A DNA stretch of 64,000 nt, from NCBI GenBank assembly GCA_964484265.1, contig CAZAFH010000010.1:61529-125528 (forward strand), given 5' to 3'. A program made the translations under genes and the position numbers. Positions within the stretch are counted from its first letter, which is position 1. The number at the start of each line of letters is the position of its first letter. The DNA is from SIAQ01 sp964484265. GTDB lineage: Bacteria; Planctomycetota; Planctomycetia; Gemmatales; Gemmataceae. Positions 27,805-37,005 of this stretch are shown piece after piece. Under the pieces are notes generated by a model. The model did no database searches. It was not told the DNA's origin and saw only the letters and a program-made list of their open reading frames with translations.

Positions 27805-27945
27805 GGCCAAATTCCACCCGGGGTAACGCAAAGAGAAATAGACCTAGCGCCATTCTAACAGGGGGGAAGCAGCTGTCAAGAAATGAGATGGCAAATGCAA
27901 CGTACCGCCAGGCGGCATCGCCCGCGAAACTGACACGGTGCATCG

Positions 27946-28662
27946 TCACTTGGTTCCGCTGAGTTCGTTGAGTCTTACCTGGGCTTCTTGCGTTCGCCGT
28001 GCGTCCGTTTCGTGGTTGATGACTTCGCGGTACATCTGAATCGCCTTGGCGCGGTTGTTCAATTGCTTGTCGTAAATGCGAGCCGCTCGTATGCGGGCTT
28101 CGCTGCGCGATTTGGGGTTCCACTGAACGGAGCGCATGTAGTATTCGGCCGCGCGGTAGTATTGGCGATAGGCCTTGCTCTCGTAGACATCGCCGAGCAT
28201 GAACGCGACTTCGTCGATTCGATTGGAGTTCGGATACTTGGTCAGGATTTCCTGGAGGATCAATTCGGCTCGGCGTTGGTTATCGACGTAATCGGTGCCC
28301 CAGCCTTTGTCCTTGTATTGCAATGCCCAGGTAATCAGCTTGTTCGCTTCGGGCACGTTCTGGTTGCCATTGAGCGTGGGCGGAGGCACGTCGAGGTCAA
28401 GAATGAAGGCGTGTTTAGGAATCCGGTGGAAATGCCGGAGTTCTTCTTCCGCCCAGCGCATCCGTTCGAGATCCTGGACGTTGTAATAGTGAACGCGGAG
28501 TTGCTCGAGCGTTTTCTGATAGTCCCGCCGGATGCTGATAAGTTTCTGCACGAGTTCGAGATCGGACTTGCCCGTGGTAGGCGTGGTCTGCGCATGGGGG
28601 ACGGAAGCAGCCAGGGCCAGCGCGAAAAAGACTAGCATCGTCTTGAACCCGCCGTTGGCCAC
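27946..28662 (-). CDS. Exported TPR-like protein, GTG start
   Basis: 238 residues. A signal peptide (MLVFFALALAASVPHAQ) is followed by coiled helices (about 30-80) and tetratricopeptide-like pairs in the second half (AELILQEILTKYPNSNRIDE, then AAEYYMRSVQWNP and AKAIQMYREVINH), resembling BamD/YfiO-type proteins. GAGGAG six bases before GTG 28662 supports that start; ATG 28638 is an alternative. It is followed 22 bases upstream by the PIN/TRAM gene on the same strand. Confidence 0.8.
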   Translation of the reverse strand: MANGGFKTMLVFFALALAASVPHAQTTPTTGKSDLELVQKLISIRRDYQKTLEQLRVHYYNVQDLERMRWAEEELRHFHRIPKHAFILDLDVPPPTLNGNQNVPEANKLITWALQYKDKGWGTDYVDNQRRAELILQEILTKYPNSNRIDEVAFMLGDVYESKAYRQYYRAAEYYMRSVQWNPKSRSEARIRAARIYDKQLNNRAKAIQMYREVINHETDARRTQEAQVRLNELSGTK

Positions 28663-28683
28663 CTCGTACTCCTCGCTTGGCTG

Positions 28684-29799
28684 TTACTTCATTGCCTGAT
28701 GTTCGCCCGTGCCGCCCAGTCGGCCGAAGATCATGCGTCCCGCGGGTGTCTGCAGCACACTGGTGACGACGATCGGCATCTCCTGTCCGATGGCGTTTCG
28801 GCCCTGCTCGACGACGACCATTGTGCCGTCGTCGAGATAGCCCACGCCCTGGCCGATCTGATCGCCCTGCTTGGTCAGTTTCACGTGCAAAATCTCGCCA
28901 GGCAGCGCGACCAGTTTCAAGGCGTTGGACAGTTCATTGAGGTTGATCACCTCGACGCCTTGCAATTGGCAAATCTTGTTCAAATTGAAATCGTTCGTCA
29001 CGATTCGGGCGCTAATCGACTTCGCAAAAACCACCAATCGCTCGTCGACTTTTTGAACCTCCCGAAGTTCGGGAAGGTTCGCTTCGTTCATCTGTAATTC
29101 AATCTTGTCATTCGTTTGCAATTTCTTGAGTACATCAAGCCCGCGCCGACCGCGATTTCGCCGAATTTTGTCGGAACTGTCGGCAATACCCTGCAACTCC
29201 TGCAAAACGAATCGGGGCACGATCAATTTCGTGTCGATGATTCCCGTATCACAAATATCGGCAATTCGCCCGTCGATAATCACACTGGTATCCAAAACCA
29301 GCGGCTTTGCACCCTTGAGTTCCTTGGAAAATTCCACATAGGGGATAATGAACCGAAACTCGTCCTTGGTTTGGATCAGCGTGGAGACGACAAGATAACA
29401 GCTTGTGACGATAATGAGCAGCTCCGCCATTTTTTCGAGGCGGCCGACGTTCTGCAGACGGGTCTCGAAATAGGCCCGGATGATTGGCTGCACTGCCGTG
29501 GCAAAACCGCTGCCGATGAAATAGCCGAGCAATAAACCGAAATAAATGGCCGACAATGTCGCCATGTCCTTGTTTTTAGACCGCACGTCGAGGGCGATCA
29601 CGGTAATGCACACCAGAAACGTCAAAAAGGTGAAGGCGAGGCCGATGGTCTGCTGATTTTCGCGGTCGAGGGCGAAGACAAGAGCATCGGTGGCGATACT
29701 GATCGCCATGGTGACGAAGACAAAACGCGCGATCCAGAGCAGCTTGTTCGAACCTTTGAGAAATAATTCGCTGAACGTAGTAGCCAATGGCGCCTCCAT
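28684..29799 (-). CDS. Membrane-anchored PIN/TRAM domain protein
   Basis: 371 residues. Four hydrophobic segments lie in the first 145 residues, then a PIN domain (about 167-295) with acidic residues D170 and D176 in VLDTSVIIDGRIAD and a conserved TNDFNLNKI, then a TRAM domain (about 305-365). This is the YacL-type architecture, likely a membrane-bound RNase acting on an unknown RNA; TRAM domains bind RNA. Probably in one transcript with the TPR-like gene. Confidence 0.9.
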   Translation of the reverse strand: MEAPLATTFSELFLKGSNKLLWIARFVFVTMAISIATDALVFALDRENQQTIGLAFTFLTFLVCITVIALDVRSKNKDMATLSAIYFGLLLGYFIGSGFATAVQPIIRAYFETRLQNVGRLEKMAELLIIVTSCYLVVSTLIQTKDEFRFIIPYVEFSKELKGAKPLVLDTSVIIDGRIADICDTGIIDTKLIVPRFVLQELQGIADSSDKIRRNRGRRGLDVLKKLQTNDKIELQMNEANLPELREVQKVDERLVVFAKSISARIVTNDFNLNKICQLQGVEVINLNELSNALKLVALPGEILHVKLTKQGDQIGQGVGYLDDGTMVVVEQGRNAIGQEMPIVVTSVLQTPAGRMIFGRLGGTGEHQAMK

Positions 29800-30027
29800 G
29801 GTTGGGCGGTGAGTGCAAGGTGCCGTGGGGCAATCCTAAAGGATTGCGCAATCGTGCGTGCATCGACGCGCACACGACTTGGCTATTGACGAGAGCCAGC
29901 GGCTTTGCATTCGAGCTCGGACAAGGTCAAAATAGTTGCAACGAGCCAGCAGCTGGAAAACACGATTTCACGGCAGGTAGGTGGGTCCGTTCCGGGCGCG
30001 GTCTATTCGTGAATCCATTTTAATATT

Positions 30028-31194
30028 CTACGCAAGAGAACCGGGCTGGAACAGCCTTGTGTACTCCTCCTGAGCATATCGGTCGGTCATGCCTGCCAGA
30101 TAGTCGCACACGACCTGTTCCCGATCTCCTTCCAGGGCAAGCTGTTGATAACGCCGTGGCAGCGTGCGCGGGTGTTGCCGAAACTCGTCGAACATCTGCT
30201 TTAGCATGCGCTGCCCCTTGTACGCCATGCGCATCACGCGGTAATGACGATACACGCGTTCATGCAGAAACCGCTCGAGCTCGGCTTTGAGATGACGAAC
30301 CACGCCGCTGGGTGTAACGAGGAGTCTGTTGCACGAGCGCACGTCCGCCACGGTTTGAATATTTTCGTCGCGCAGATTTTTTTGCGTATTCTCCAGCAGA
30401 TCGAGCACCTGCCAGCCAATCAGCTGTCGCACTACCGTGGGCTGAAATTGCTCCGGCTTGACCGAGGCATGCTCCGCTTTTACGCGATCGACGGCTTCGC
30501 GCCAGAACGGCACGTCGCCAAGTTCCTCAAGCGAGATCAACCCGACACTCAGGGCATCATCGACATCGTGGCAATCATACGCGAGGCTGTCGGCGGCATC
30601 GACGACCTGGGCTTCGAGCAGCGGTTGACCGACCGTCAGATAAGGAGCCACTTCAGGCGCATTCGGCCGCTTGCTATGCATCGCCTGCGATTCGAGCACT
30701 TCACGCGTCAGGTTCAGACCAGGAAAATCGGGATAACGGTACTCCAGAAACTCCACAAGGCGCAGACCATGGCGATTGTGCTCGAATCCGCCGTGGCCTT
30801 GCATGCATTCATCAAGTGCTGTCTCGCCGGCATGCCCATACGGCGGATGGCCTAGGTCATGAAGTAACGCGATCGCTTCCGTCAGGTCTTCGTTTAACCC
30901 AAGTTGGCGAGCGATGGTTCGGCTGATCTGCGTCACTTCGAGAGTATGCGTGAGTCGAGTACGGTGATAGTCGCCGATGTGCGGCACGAGCACCTGCGTC
31001 TTGTGCATCAAGCGCCGAAATGCCGTCGAATGGACGATGCGGTCGCGATCGCGCTGATAGAGCGTGCGGAAAGCGTGAGACGCCTCTTCGTGTTTTCGGC
31101 CCGTGCTGGCGCTCGTTCTCATCGCGTACGGCGCGAGCATTCGTGCTTCACGCTCCAACCAGTCGGGCGGCACAAACGAAACGCCGTCGGGCAT
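30028..31194 (-). CDS. dGTP triphosphohydrolase-like HD-domain protein
   Basis: 388 residues, normal length for the dGTPase-like family. It contains the family start RIVHSTAFRRLMHKTQVL, then H-x-HD metal ligands in RLTHTLEVTQISR and ALLHDLGHPPYGHAGE, and ENTQKNL plus GQRMLKQMFDEF downstream. Such enzymes cut dNTPs to nucleosides and triphosphate and keep nucleotide pools in balance. It lies 48 bases downstream of ispH on the same strand and ends before a 228-base gap. Confidence 0.92.
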   Translation of the reverse strand: MPDGVSFVPPDWLEREARMLAPYAMRTSASTGRKHEEASHAFRTLYQRDRDRIVHSTAFRRLMHKTQVLVPHIGDYHRTRLTHTLEVTQISRTIARQLGLNEDLTEAIALLHDLGHPPYGHAGETALDECMQGHGGFEHNRHGLRLVEFLEYRYPDFPGLNLTREVLESQAMHSKRPNAPEVAPYLTVGQPLLEAQVVDAADSLAYDCHDVDDALSVGLISLEELGDVPFWREAVDRVKAEHASVKPEQFQPTVVRQLIGWQVLDLLENTQKNLRDENIQTVADVRSCNRLLVTPSGVVRHLKAELERFLHERVYRHYRVMRMAYKGQRMLKQMFDEFRQHPRTLPRRYQQLALEGDREQVVCDYLAGMTDRYAQEEYTRLFQPGSLA

Positions 31195-31242
31195 GCGATA
31201 TAGTACCTATTGCTTAATGATTTGTCGTTGACGAGAAAATCG

Positions 31243-32181
31243 TCAGCTGACCAGCGTCAACGACCGTAGTTCCTTCGGCAGATTGAAGCTGACGTCCTCG
31301 TCGCGGATGGTTCTCGTTTCGACCGTCGCTGAGAACTGCCGCTTGAGGTAACCGACGCACTCCTGGACGATATCTTCCGGCGCGCTTGCGCCGGCGGTTA
31401 CGAGCACGCAGTTGACGCCGGTGAACCAGCTGTCATCGATCTCGCGGGCGCCATCAATGAGAAACGCTCTTTTCCCCAGCGTTCGCGCGATCTCGGCGAG
31501 CCGTAGGCTGTTTGAGCTATTTTGGCTGCCGATGACGATGACGACCTCCGCCTCCGGCACGATCTCCTTGACGGCCTCCTGGCGGTTTTGCGTGGCGTAG
31601 CAAATGTCATCCTTCTTCGGACCGGCGATATTGGGAAATCGTTGCCGCAACGCGCGAATAATGACCTCGGCATCATCGACGCTCAAGGTCGTCTGCGTGA
31701 GATATGCGACTTTCGCGTCGGCTGGCAGTTCGAGCGCAGCCACCTCTTGGACGTCCTGCACCAACCGAATACTGCCAGGCGCCTCGCCGATCGTGCCGGC
31801 GACTTCGTCGTGCCCCTCATGGCCGATCAGGAGAATCGTGTAGCCTTCCTTGGCGAAGCGAATCGCTTCCAGGTGAACCTTCGTGACCAGAGGGCAGGTG
31901 GCGTCGATGGCGTTGAGATTGCGCTTTTCGGCCAGGATTCGGATAGCTGGGGACACGCCATGCGCGCTGTAGAGCACGACAGAATTAGCTGGGATATCTT
32001 CGATCCGATCGACAAACACGACGCCGCGATTGCGAAAGCGTTGAACGACGTGATAATTATGGACGATCTCATGATACACGTAAACGGGAGTGCCGAAAAT
32101 TTCGAGAGCGCGCTCCAGGCTTTCGATTGCCATGTTGACGCCCGCGCAAAAACCGCGCGGATTTGCGAGAATGACTTTCAT
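31243..32181 (-). CDS. ispH: 4-hydroxy-3-methylbut-2-enyl diphosphate reductase
   Basis: 312 residues. IspH makes the isoprenoid precursors IPP and DMAPP in the last step of the MEP pathway, using an Fe-S cluster held by three cysteines; C12 (FCAG), C96 (ATCPL) and C194 (ICYATQNRQ) are all present. The conserved GHEGHDEVAGT and IGSQNSSNSLRL stretches are intact. So this organism probably uses the MEP route. It is probably co-transcribed with the dGTPase-like gene. Confidence 0.97.
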   Translation of the reverse strand: MKVILANPRGFCAGVNMAIESLERALEIFGTPVYVYHEIVHNYHVVQRFRNRGVVFVDRIEDIPANSVVLYSAHGVSPAIRILAEKRNLNAIDATCPLVTKVHLEAIRFAKEGYTILLIGHEGHDEVAGTIGEAPGSIRLVQDVQEVAALELPADAKVAYLTQTTLSVDDAEVIIRALRQRFPNIAGPKKDDICYATQNRQEAVKEIVPEAEVVIVIGSQNSSNSLRLAEIARTLGKRAFLIDGAREIDDSWFTGVNCVLVTAGASAPEDIVQECVGYLKRQFSATVETRTIRDEDVSFNLPKELRSLTLVS

Positions 32182-32246
32182 CCTGATTCTCCTGTTGGGC
32201 TACCAGTATCCTAGCACTCTAGCGCGGGATGGAACAGGTTATACCG

Positions 32247-32275
32247 CGCGCGGGCGAAATTGACGTTTCCGATAC
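32247..32275. repeat. Fragment of the CGGGYGAAATTGAC repeat family
   Basis: CGCGCGGGCGAAATTGAC at 32247-32264 is identical over 18 bases to 42485-42502, and both continue into TCCGA. It lies in the 231-base gap between ispH and the lipoprotein gene; no right arm is seen, so it looks like an end fragment. Confidence 0.65.
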
Positions 32276-32412
32276 CGCAAAATCGAAGCATCCGTCACAT
32301 GGTCGTACAATGTCAACGCCCGATTCGCCGAGTCGGAGGCTCACGTTCTTCGCTTGCCAAATTCGAACGATGCAGCGCCGGGTTATAGTAATTAACGATG
32401 GGAGATTAAAGC

Positions 32413-34947
32413 ATGCGAAAATCCTTTCTCTCCGCGCTCATTCTTACCTGCTTGTTGACCGGATGTCGGCAACCACCGAGAGCCCAGGTGGACGATACTC
32501 CGGAGATCACCTCGGTGGTGGCGGATGATGGCATTCGCGTGGAGCCGGGGTTGACTTCAAAATTCAAGGTCACGATCGCACGCAAAAATTTCACCGATCC
32601 CGTCCGCGTCGAACTTCGCGATCTGCCGGCGGGCGTGTCGGCGAAATCGGTCGTGATTCCCGCGAAAGAGACCGTCGGTGAATTCGAGATCGCCGCGGAA
32701 CCGGACGTGCTGCCCGGCACGACCACGGGAACGCACGCCCTCGCCAAATCGGGTGACGCATTGGCGACCTCGAAGCCGTTCAGCATTCGGATCGCACCTC
32801 CGTCGATCACGTTCACGATTGAGCCGCCGCAATTGAAGCTCGCGCCGGGTCAGTCGAAGTCGGTAAAAGTGACGCTGGTGCGCGGCCGAGAGGCGTATCA
32901 AGGCCCGATCGAAATCAAGCTCGCGGAACTTCCCAGGGGCGTCGAATGGACGCCAGCGGGGAAGGATCCCAAGGGCAGTGATACAACGGTCTTTCAACTC
33001 AAGGCCGCGGACGATGTCACCGGCGCCGACGTCAAGGCGCATATCCGCGCGATCGGCGCAAACGAAACGCGCGGCGTCGCGCTGCTGCCGCTGCATGTGC
33101 TCGGCCCCGCGTTCACCTTGAAGGTGGAACCGCTGCGCGTCAAGTCGGCGTTCGGCAAGACGGCGAAAATCACCATCTCCGCAATGAGAAAAGATTACCA
33201 GGGCCCCATCGCGATCAAGCTCGACAATATGCCCACGGGGGTGAAAGTCAAACCGATCACGCTGCCGGCCAAACAATCGACAGCCGAGGTCGATCTCATC
33301 ATCGCGAACGATGCGGCCAGTGTTGACAAGTCGATTCAGGTGAGCGGAACGACAAACGATTTGCGCCAGGCGAAGTCGAGTTTCGATCTGCGCATCGAAG
33401 GCAGACCTTTCACGCTGCTCATCAAGCCGTTGCGATTCGAGGTCGTTCAGGGTTCGAGCACGCGCGTCAAGGTGACGGCCGCCCGCGCCAGTGACTACAC
33501 CGGGCCGATCGCGCTGGAGCTACGCAATCTTCCGAAGGGGATCAAGGCGTCATCGTTCGGCGTTGCGCCGCGGGAAAAGACCGCCGAGATCGAAATCATT
33601 GCGGACGACACCGCCGCTCTCGGAGATTTCTCAACGGTGCAACTGCTCGGGTCGGCGACCATCGGCGGGGAGAAGCGCGACATCAAAAATGATAAGGTGA
33701 TTCTGCGCGTCTTGCCGATCTTTTCCTTGAGCGTTCAGCCAGCACGAATCGACGTCGTGGAAGGGCAGAAAGCGACCGTAAAAGTCTCGGCAGACCGGCG
33801 CACGTACAACGGCACGATCAGCGTCGAATTACGCAACCTGCCCAAGGGCGTCAGTGCCGCCAAGGCGATGATTCCGCGCGACAAGACGTTTATAGACATT
33901 GAACTCAGCGCCGACCCCGGAACCGGCGGCGCCAAGGCGCTCCCGCACGCGCTTGGCACGACCATCTCAAGCAAACAAGTAGCCTCGGCAGGGTTCAATG
34001 TCAACGTCGTCGGCAAACTCTTTGATCTGCAGGTGGACAAGGTCGTGAAGGTGACGTTCGGCAGTTCGGCCATGCTGCGCGTTGCCGTCAAACGGCTCGA
34101 TTATCAAGGCCCAATCGAACTGGACCTGAAAAACCTGCCCACAAACGTCAAAGCTGCCAAGGTCCTGATCCCCGCGGGTCAAAACGACGCGGATATCGAA
34201 CTCGTCGCAAGCTCCGACGCCAAGGAGGCCAAGGCCGACGCTCAGGTTATCGCGACGGCGGTGACGGCGGGTCGCCGGCAGCGCGAAGCCGATCCCACTT
34301 CCGTGCAGGTCATTCCCGGACTCTTCGATCTCAAGATCGATCCCGTCGTCGTCAAGCTGCACCACGGCGGAACAGCGAAGGTCAAAGTCACGGCTCAACG
34401 CAAGGGTCACGACGGCCCGATCGCGCTCGAACTACGCAATCTGCCGATGCACATGAAAGCCGACAAGGTCACGCTGGCGAAAGGCGAAACCGTCGCCGAG
34501 ATTGAAGTAAAAGCCGACGCCAGCGTTAGCGACGGCGCCAAAGTCGATGTCTACGCTCGCGGCTTGCCGATGGGCGTCAATAAGACCATCGAATCGACAC
34601 GTTTCACCGTTGCCGTCGTGAGCATCGGACAACCGCCAGGCGTGGAACTCAAGGTGCCCGCGAACATTCAAATAACCCAGGGCGGAACGGTAAAGGTCAA
34701 GGTCGTCGCAGCTCGCAAGGGATATGCCGGTCCGCTCACCGTCGATTTGCGAAACCTGCCGGCCGATGTCGAATCGTCGAAGGCGACGATCCCCGCCGGC
34801 GGCAAAGAAGCCGAGATCACGCTCACCGCCCGCCCAAAAGCTGAGCCTTCGGTAAGGACCGACGTCTGCGCGGTGGGCCTGGCGACCGCTTCGGATAATT
34901 GCCCGTACGCCTCGCCGCAAATGACGGTTCGAGTAATGCGGAAGTAA
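32413..34947 (+). CDS. Lipoprotein with eight Ig-like tandem repeats
   Basis: 844 residues. A signal with lipobox LLTGC predicts a lipid-anchored surface protein. The rest is eight beta-sandwich-like repeats of about 95-105 residues, each with a core like VKVTxxRxxYxGPIxxELRN followed by LPKGVxA and an acidic (A/I)E(I/L) strand. Repeats start near residues 41, 132, 230, 330, 430, 530, 630 and 735. No catalytic motif is visible. A structural stalk or adhesin-like role is likely but inferred. It stands alone and faces the convergent tRNA-His. Confidence 0.85.
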   Translation: MRKSFLSALILTCLLTGCRQPPRAQVDDTPEITSVVADDGIRVEPGLTSKFKVTIARKNFTDPVRVELRDLPAGVSAKSVVIPAKETVGEFEIAAEPDVLPGTTTGTHALAKSGDALATSKPFSIRIAPPSITFTIEPPQLKLAPGQSKSVKVTLVRGREAYQGPIEIKLAELPRGVEWTPAGKDPKGSDTTVFQLKAADDVTGADVKAHIRAIGANETRGVALLPLHVLGPAFTLKVEPLRVKSAFGKTAKITISAMRKDYQGPIAIKLDNMPTGVKVKPITLPAKQSTAEVDLIIANDAASVDKSIQVSGTTNDLRQAKSSFDLRIEGRPFTLLIKPLRFEVVQGSSTRVKVTAARASDYTGPIALELRNLPKGIKASSFGVAPREKTAEIEIIADDTAALGDFSTVQLLGSATIGGEKRDIKNDKVILRVLPIFSLSVQPARIDVVEGQKATVKVSADRRTYNGTISVELRNLPKGVSAAKAMIPRDKTFIDIELSADPGTGGAKALPHALGTTISSKQVASAGFNVNVVGKLFDLQVDKVVKVTFGSSAMLRVAVKRLDYQGPIELDLKNLPTNVKAAKVLIPAGQNDADIELVASSDAKEAKADAQVIATAVTAGRRQREADPTSVQVIPGLFDLKIDPVVVKLHHGGTAKVKVTAQRKGHDGPIALELRNLPMHMKADKVTLAKGETVAEIEVKADASVSDGAKVDVYARGLPMGVNKTIESTRFTVAVVSIGQPPGVELKVPANIQITQGGTVKVKVVAARKGYAGPLTVDLRNLPADVESSKATIPAGGKEAEITLTARPKAEPSVRTDVCAVGLATASDNCPYASPQMTVRVMRK

Positions 34948-34973
34948 TGGGAATAGATGAGAAAAAACAAAAG

Positions 34974-35048
34974 GGTGGATGACCGGACTCGAACCGGCGA
35001 CAGCCAGATCCACAATCTGGAGCTCTAACCAACTGAGCTACACCCACC
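34974..35048 (-). tRNA. tRNA-His (anticodon GTG)
   Basis: Reading the minus strand, acceptor stem GTGGGTG pairs with CATCCAC, the D arm is GCTC...GAGC, the anticodon stem CCAGA/TCTGG holds loop TTGTGGA with anticodon GTG, and the T arm is GCCGG-TTCGAGT-CCGGT. The extra 5' G (G-1) opposite C73, the identity mark of tRNA-His, is encoded. The 3' CCA is not encoded and must be added. It is on the strand opposite the lipoprotein gene. Confidence 0.95.
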
Positions 35049-35067
35049 ATCAACTGTCAACACTATT

Positions 35068-35095
35068 ATCATAACTGCTCTCATCGCTTTGGCAA
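35068..35095 (-). promoter_or_regulatory. Sigma-70-type promoter of tRNA-His
   Basis: On the minus strand TTGCCA (35090-35095) and TATGAT (35068-35073) are separated by 16 bases, each one mismatch from consensus. They lie 20-47 bases upstream of the tRNA, giving a leader of roughly 12 nucleotides. Confidence 0.6.
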
Positions 35096-35274
35096 GATTG
35101 ATGATGGATGCGCACATCCCGGTAGTATCGACAATCGATTCTGTTTGTTATTCTACGCGCGAATCAGATTGACACAACTCAGAGTTGAGCGTTTAGGACC
35201 GCGAACGCGATCCCCAGAGAAAGTGCGCGCGAAAAGCAAAAAAATGGAGCGAATCGCTTGACAGACTTCATGGA

Positions 35275-35365
35275 AGCCGCTCGCCTTTGGCGAGCGAGGG
35301 CGCGGCGCTTTGGTAAATCGAGAACAACGCGGCGTCCACGCTCGCCAAAAAGCGAGCGGCTAAAC
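35275..35365. repeat. Palindromic repeat, GTTTAGCCGCTCGCC family
   Basis: GCCGCTCGCC-TTT-GGCGAGCG at 35275-35296 pairs with CGCTCGCC...GCGAGCGGC at 35340-35365. It lies near the end of the ApbE gene. Apart from this and the tRNA promoter, I see nothing else in the gap 35049-35397. Confidence 0.8.
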
Positions 35366-35397
35366 GGAAAACGGCCCATTCATCCGCGTGGAGTGTA

Positions 35398-36930
35398 CTA
35401 TTTCTTCTTGGCGTATTCGACACGCGTTGCGCCGGTCTCGGCATTGGCGGCGAGCGTGATGCTCGCGGGTTCCGGGCCGCAGACGAGCTTGCCCTTTTGG
35501 CGCACAAGCTTCCCGTGCTCGCGATGCACTTCGACCCAGACGGTGTAGGTTCCCTGCGGCAAAGCAATTCCCTTGTCGTCCTTGCCGTCCCAGACCACGG
35601 TGTACTTCCCGGGCACGCGCGTGGCTCGGCTGACGCTTCGCACCAACCCCGTCTCGTTTCGAGCAAAGCGCCACCACTGCGGCAGCGTGCTGATCCAGCG
35701 CGGGTTGTTGCCCCACACGGTGACGGTGCGTACCGGCTTGCCCTCGGCATTCTCGAGCCACAATGCCAGGTAGGGCCGGCGATACTTTTTCGCCACGATC
35801 GTCGGCAACGTGATGGCGAAATTGACCTGATACCCCTCCGGCCAGGCGTTGACCTTGTCCTGGACGGCGACAGGGGCTTCATCCTTCGGCCTTGGCGTCT
35901 CCAGCGCGGCAAATCCGGCGCTGCGTACCTGCGAGCCGTCCTTCAACACCAGCAAACACTCCGCGCCGGGCGTGTCGGCGACGAGGCGCAACCCCTCGCC
36001 CGGAGCAAGAACGCACAGTGTCGTCGCCAGCGCGTTCGCCGTCACGTTGTCGCCAGCGACTACTGTCGCGCTCAACGCGGCATCGGCCGGGCGCGACGTG
36101 CGCGGGTCGAACAGATGCGAATACCGTTTTCCCTGGATCGTGTAGTAGCGCTCATACCCGCCGCTGGTGGCGATCGCGCGATTCTGCAAGCGGACCTGTG
36201 CAATCGTCGGTGCGTTGTCGTGCGGCTGACGCGGATCCTGCACCCCGACGACATAGCCTCGGCCTGTTTCATCCGAACCCCACGCAAACATATCGCCGCC
36301 AAGATTCAGGAGCAACCCCTTCATCGATTCGACCCTCGCCAGTGCGGCGGCAGCGGCGCGTTGAATAATGAACCCCTTCGCGATGGAGTTTAGATTCAAT
36401 TCCTGATCGGTAGTCCGCGTAACGGTCTGGTTCGCCCAATCGACCCGCCAGCCGCGTTCGCGAATCTCATCCGCCAATCGGGCGAGCGTGGCATCATCGG
36501 GTAGCTTCTGGATTCGCTCGGCTTCTTTCCAGGCCTTCACGACCTTGCCGAGCTGTCCATTGAATGCACCGTGAGAGCGGTCCTGGTGATGTTCGTAAAG
36601 CCGAAGCACCTCGAGCATCTCGGCGGAAACGCGCATCGGCTCTCGAGTACGATTGAGTCGGCTGAGTTCGCTGGAGTCGTCGTAGAGGCTGAAGATTTTT
36701 CGCAGCCGTTCGATCTCGCCGAGGATCGCAACTTCGGCCTGCTCGGCGTCGGCGTCGTTGCGTGCTGTTATCCAGACATCGAGCGAGGTGCCGATGATGT
36801 GATCGTGGTGAAAATAGTATTCAGTCCGATTTTGGTCGGGACCGGCGTCTCGATTGGCGGCCAGGCTGAACCATACCAGGCCGGCCGAGAAAAGGAGAAT
36901 GGCAGCGGAGCGGATCGCGCGATGAAACAT
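35398..36930 (-). CDS. apbE: ApbE-type FAD:protein FMN transferase with C-terminal DUF2271
   Basis: 510 residues. A signal sequence (AIRSAAILLFSAGLVWFSLA), then the ApbE domain (about 35-320) with LNLNSIAKGFIIQRA, LLLNLGGDMFAWG and SHLFDPRTSRPAD, then a C-terminal DUF2271-like domain (about 355-505). ApbE moves FMN from FAD onto a Thr/Ser of exported redox proteins such as NqrB/C or RnfG in a Mg-dependent reaction. No substrate protein is next to it. DUF2271 is often a separate neighbour of ApbE, so the fusion is informative. Confidence 0.9.
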   Translation of the reverse strand: MFHRAIRSAAILLFSAGLVWFSLAANRDAGPDQNRTEYYFHHDHIIGTSLDVWITARNDADAEQAEVAILGEIERLRKIFSLYDDSSELSRLNRTREPMRVSAEMLEVLRLYEHHQDRSHGAFNGQLGKVVKAWKEAERIQKLPDDATLARLADEIRERGWRVDWANQTVTRTTDQELNLNSIAKGFIIQRAAAAALARVESMKGLLLNLGGDMFAWGSDETGRGYVVGVQDPRQPHDNAPTIAQVRLQNRAIATSGGYERYYTIQGKRYSHLFDPRTSRPADAALSATVVAGDNVTANALATTLCVLAPGEGLRLVADTPGAECLLVLKDGSQVRSAGFAALETPRPKDEAPVAVQDKVNAWPEGYQVNFAITLPTIVAKKYRRPYLALWLENAEGKPVRTVTVWGNNPRWISTLPQWWRFARNETGLVRSVSRATRVPGKYTVVWDGKDDKGIALPQGTYTVWVEVHREHGKLVRQKGKLVCGPEPASITLAANAETGATRVEYAKKK

Positions 36931-37005
36931 TGACGCTTCCTCTTGGATGTTGACGTAACTTTGGAATAAGCCGCGGCAGGGGAGGAAGCGGCGGCTAGCG
37001 GCGCA

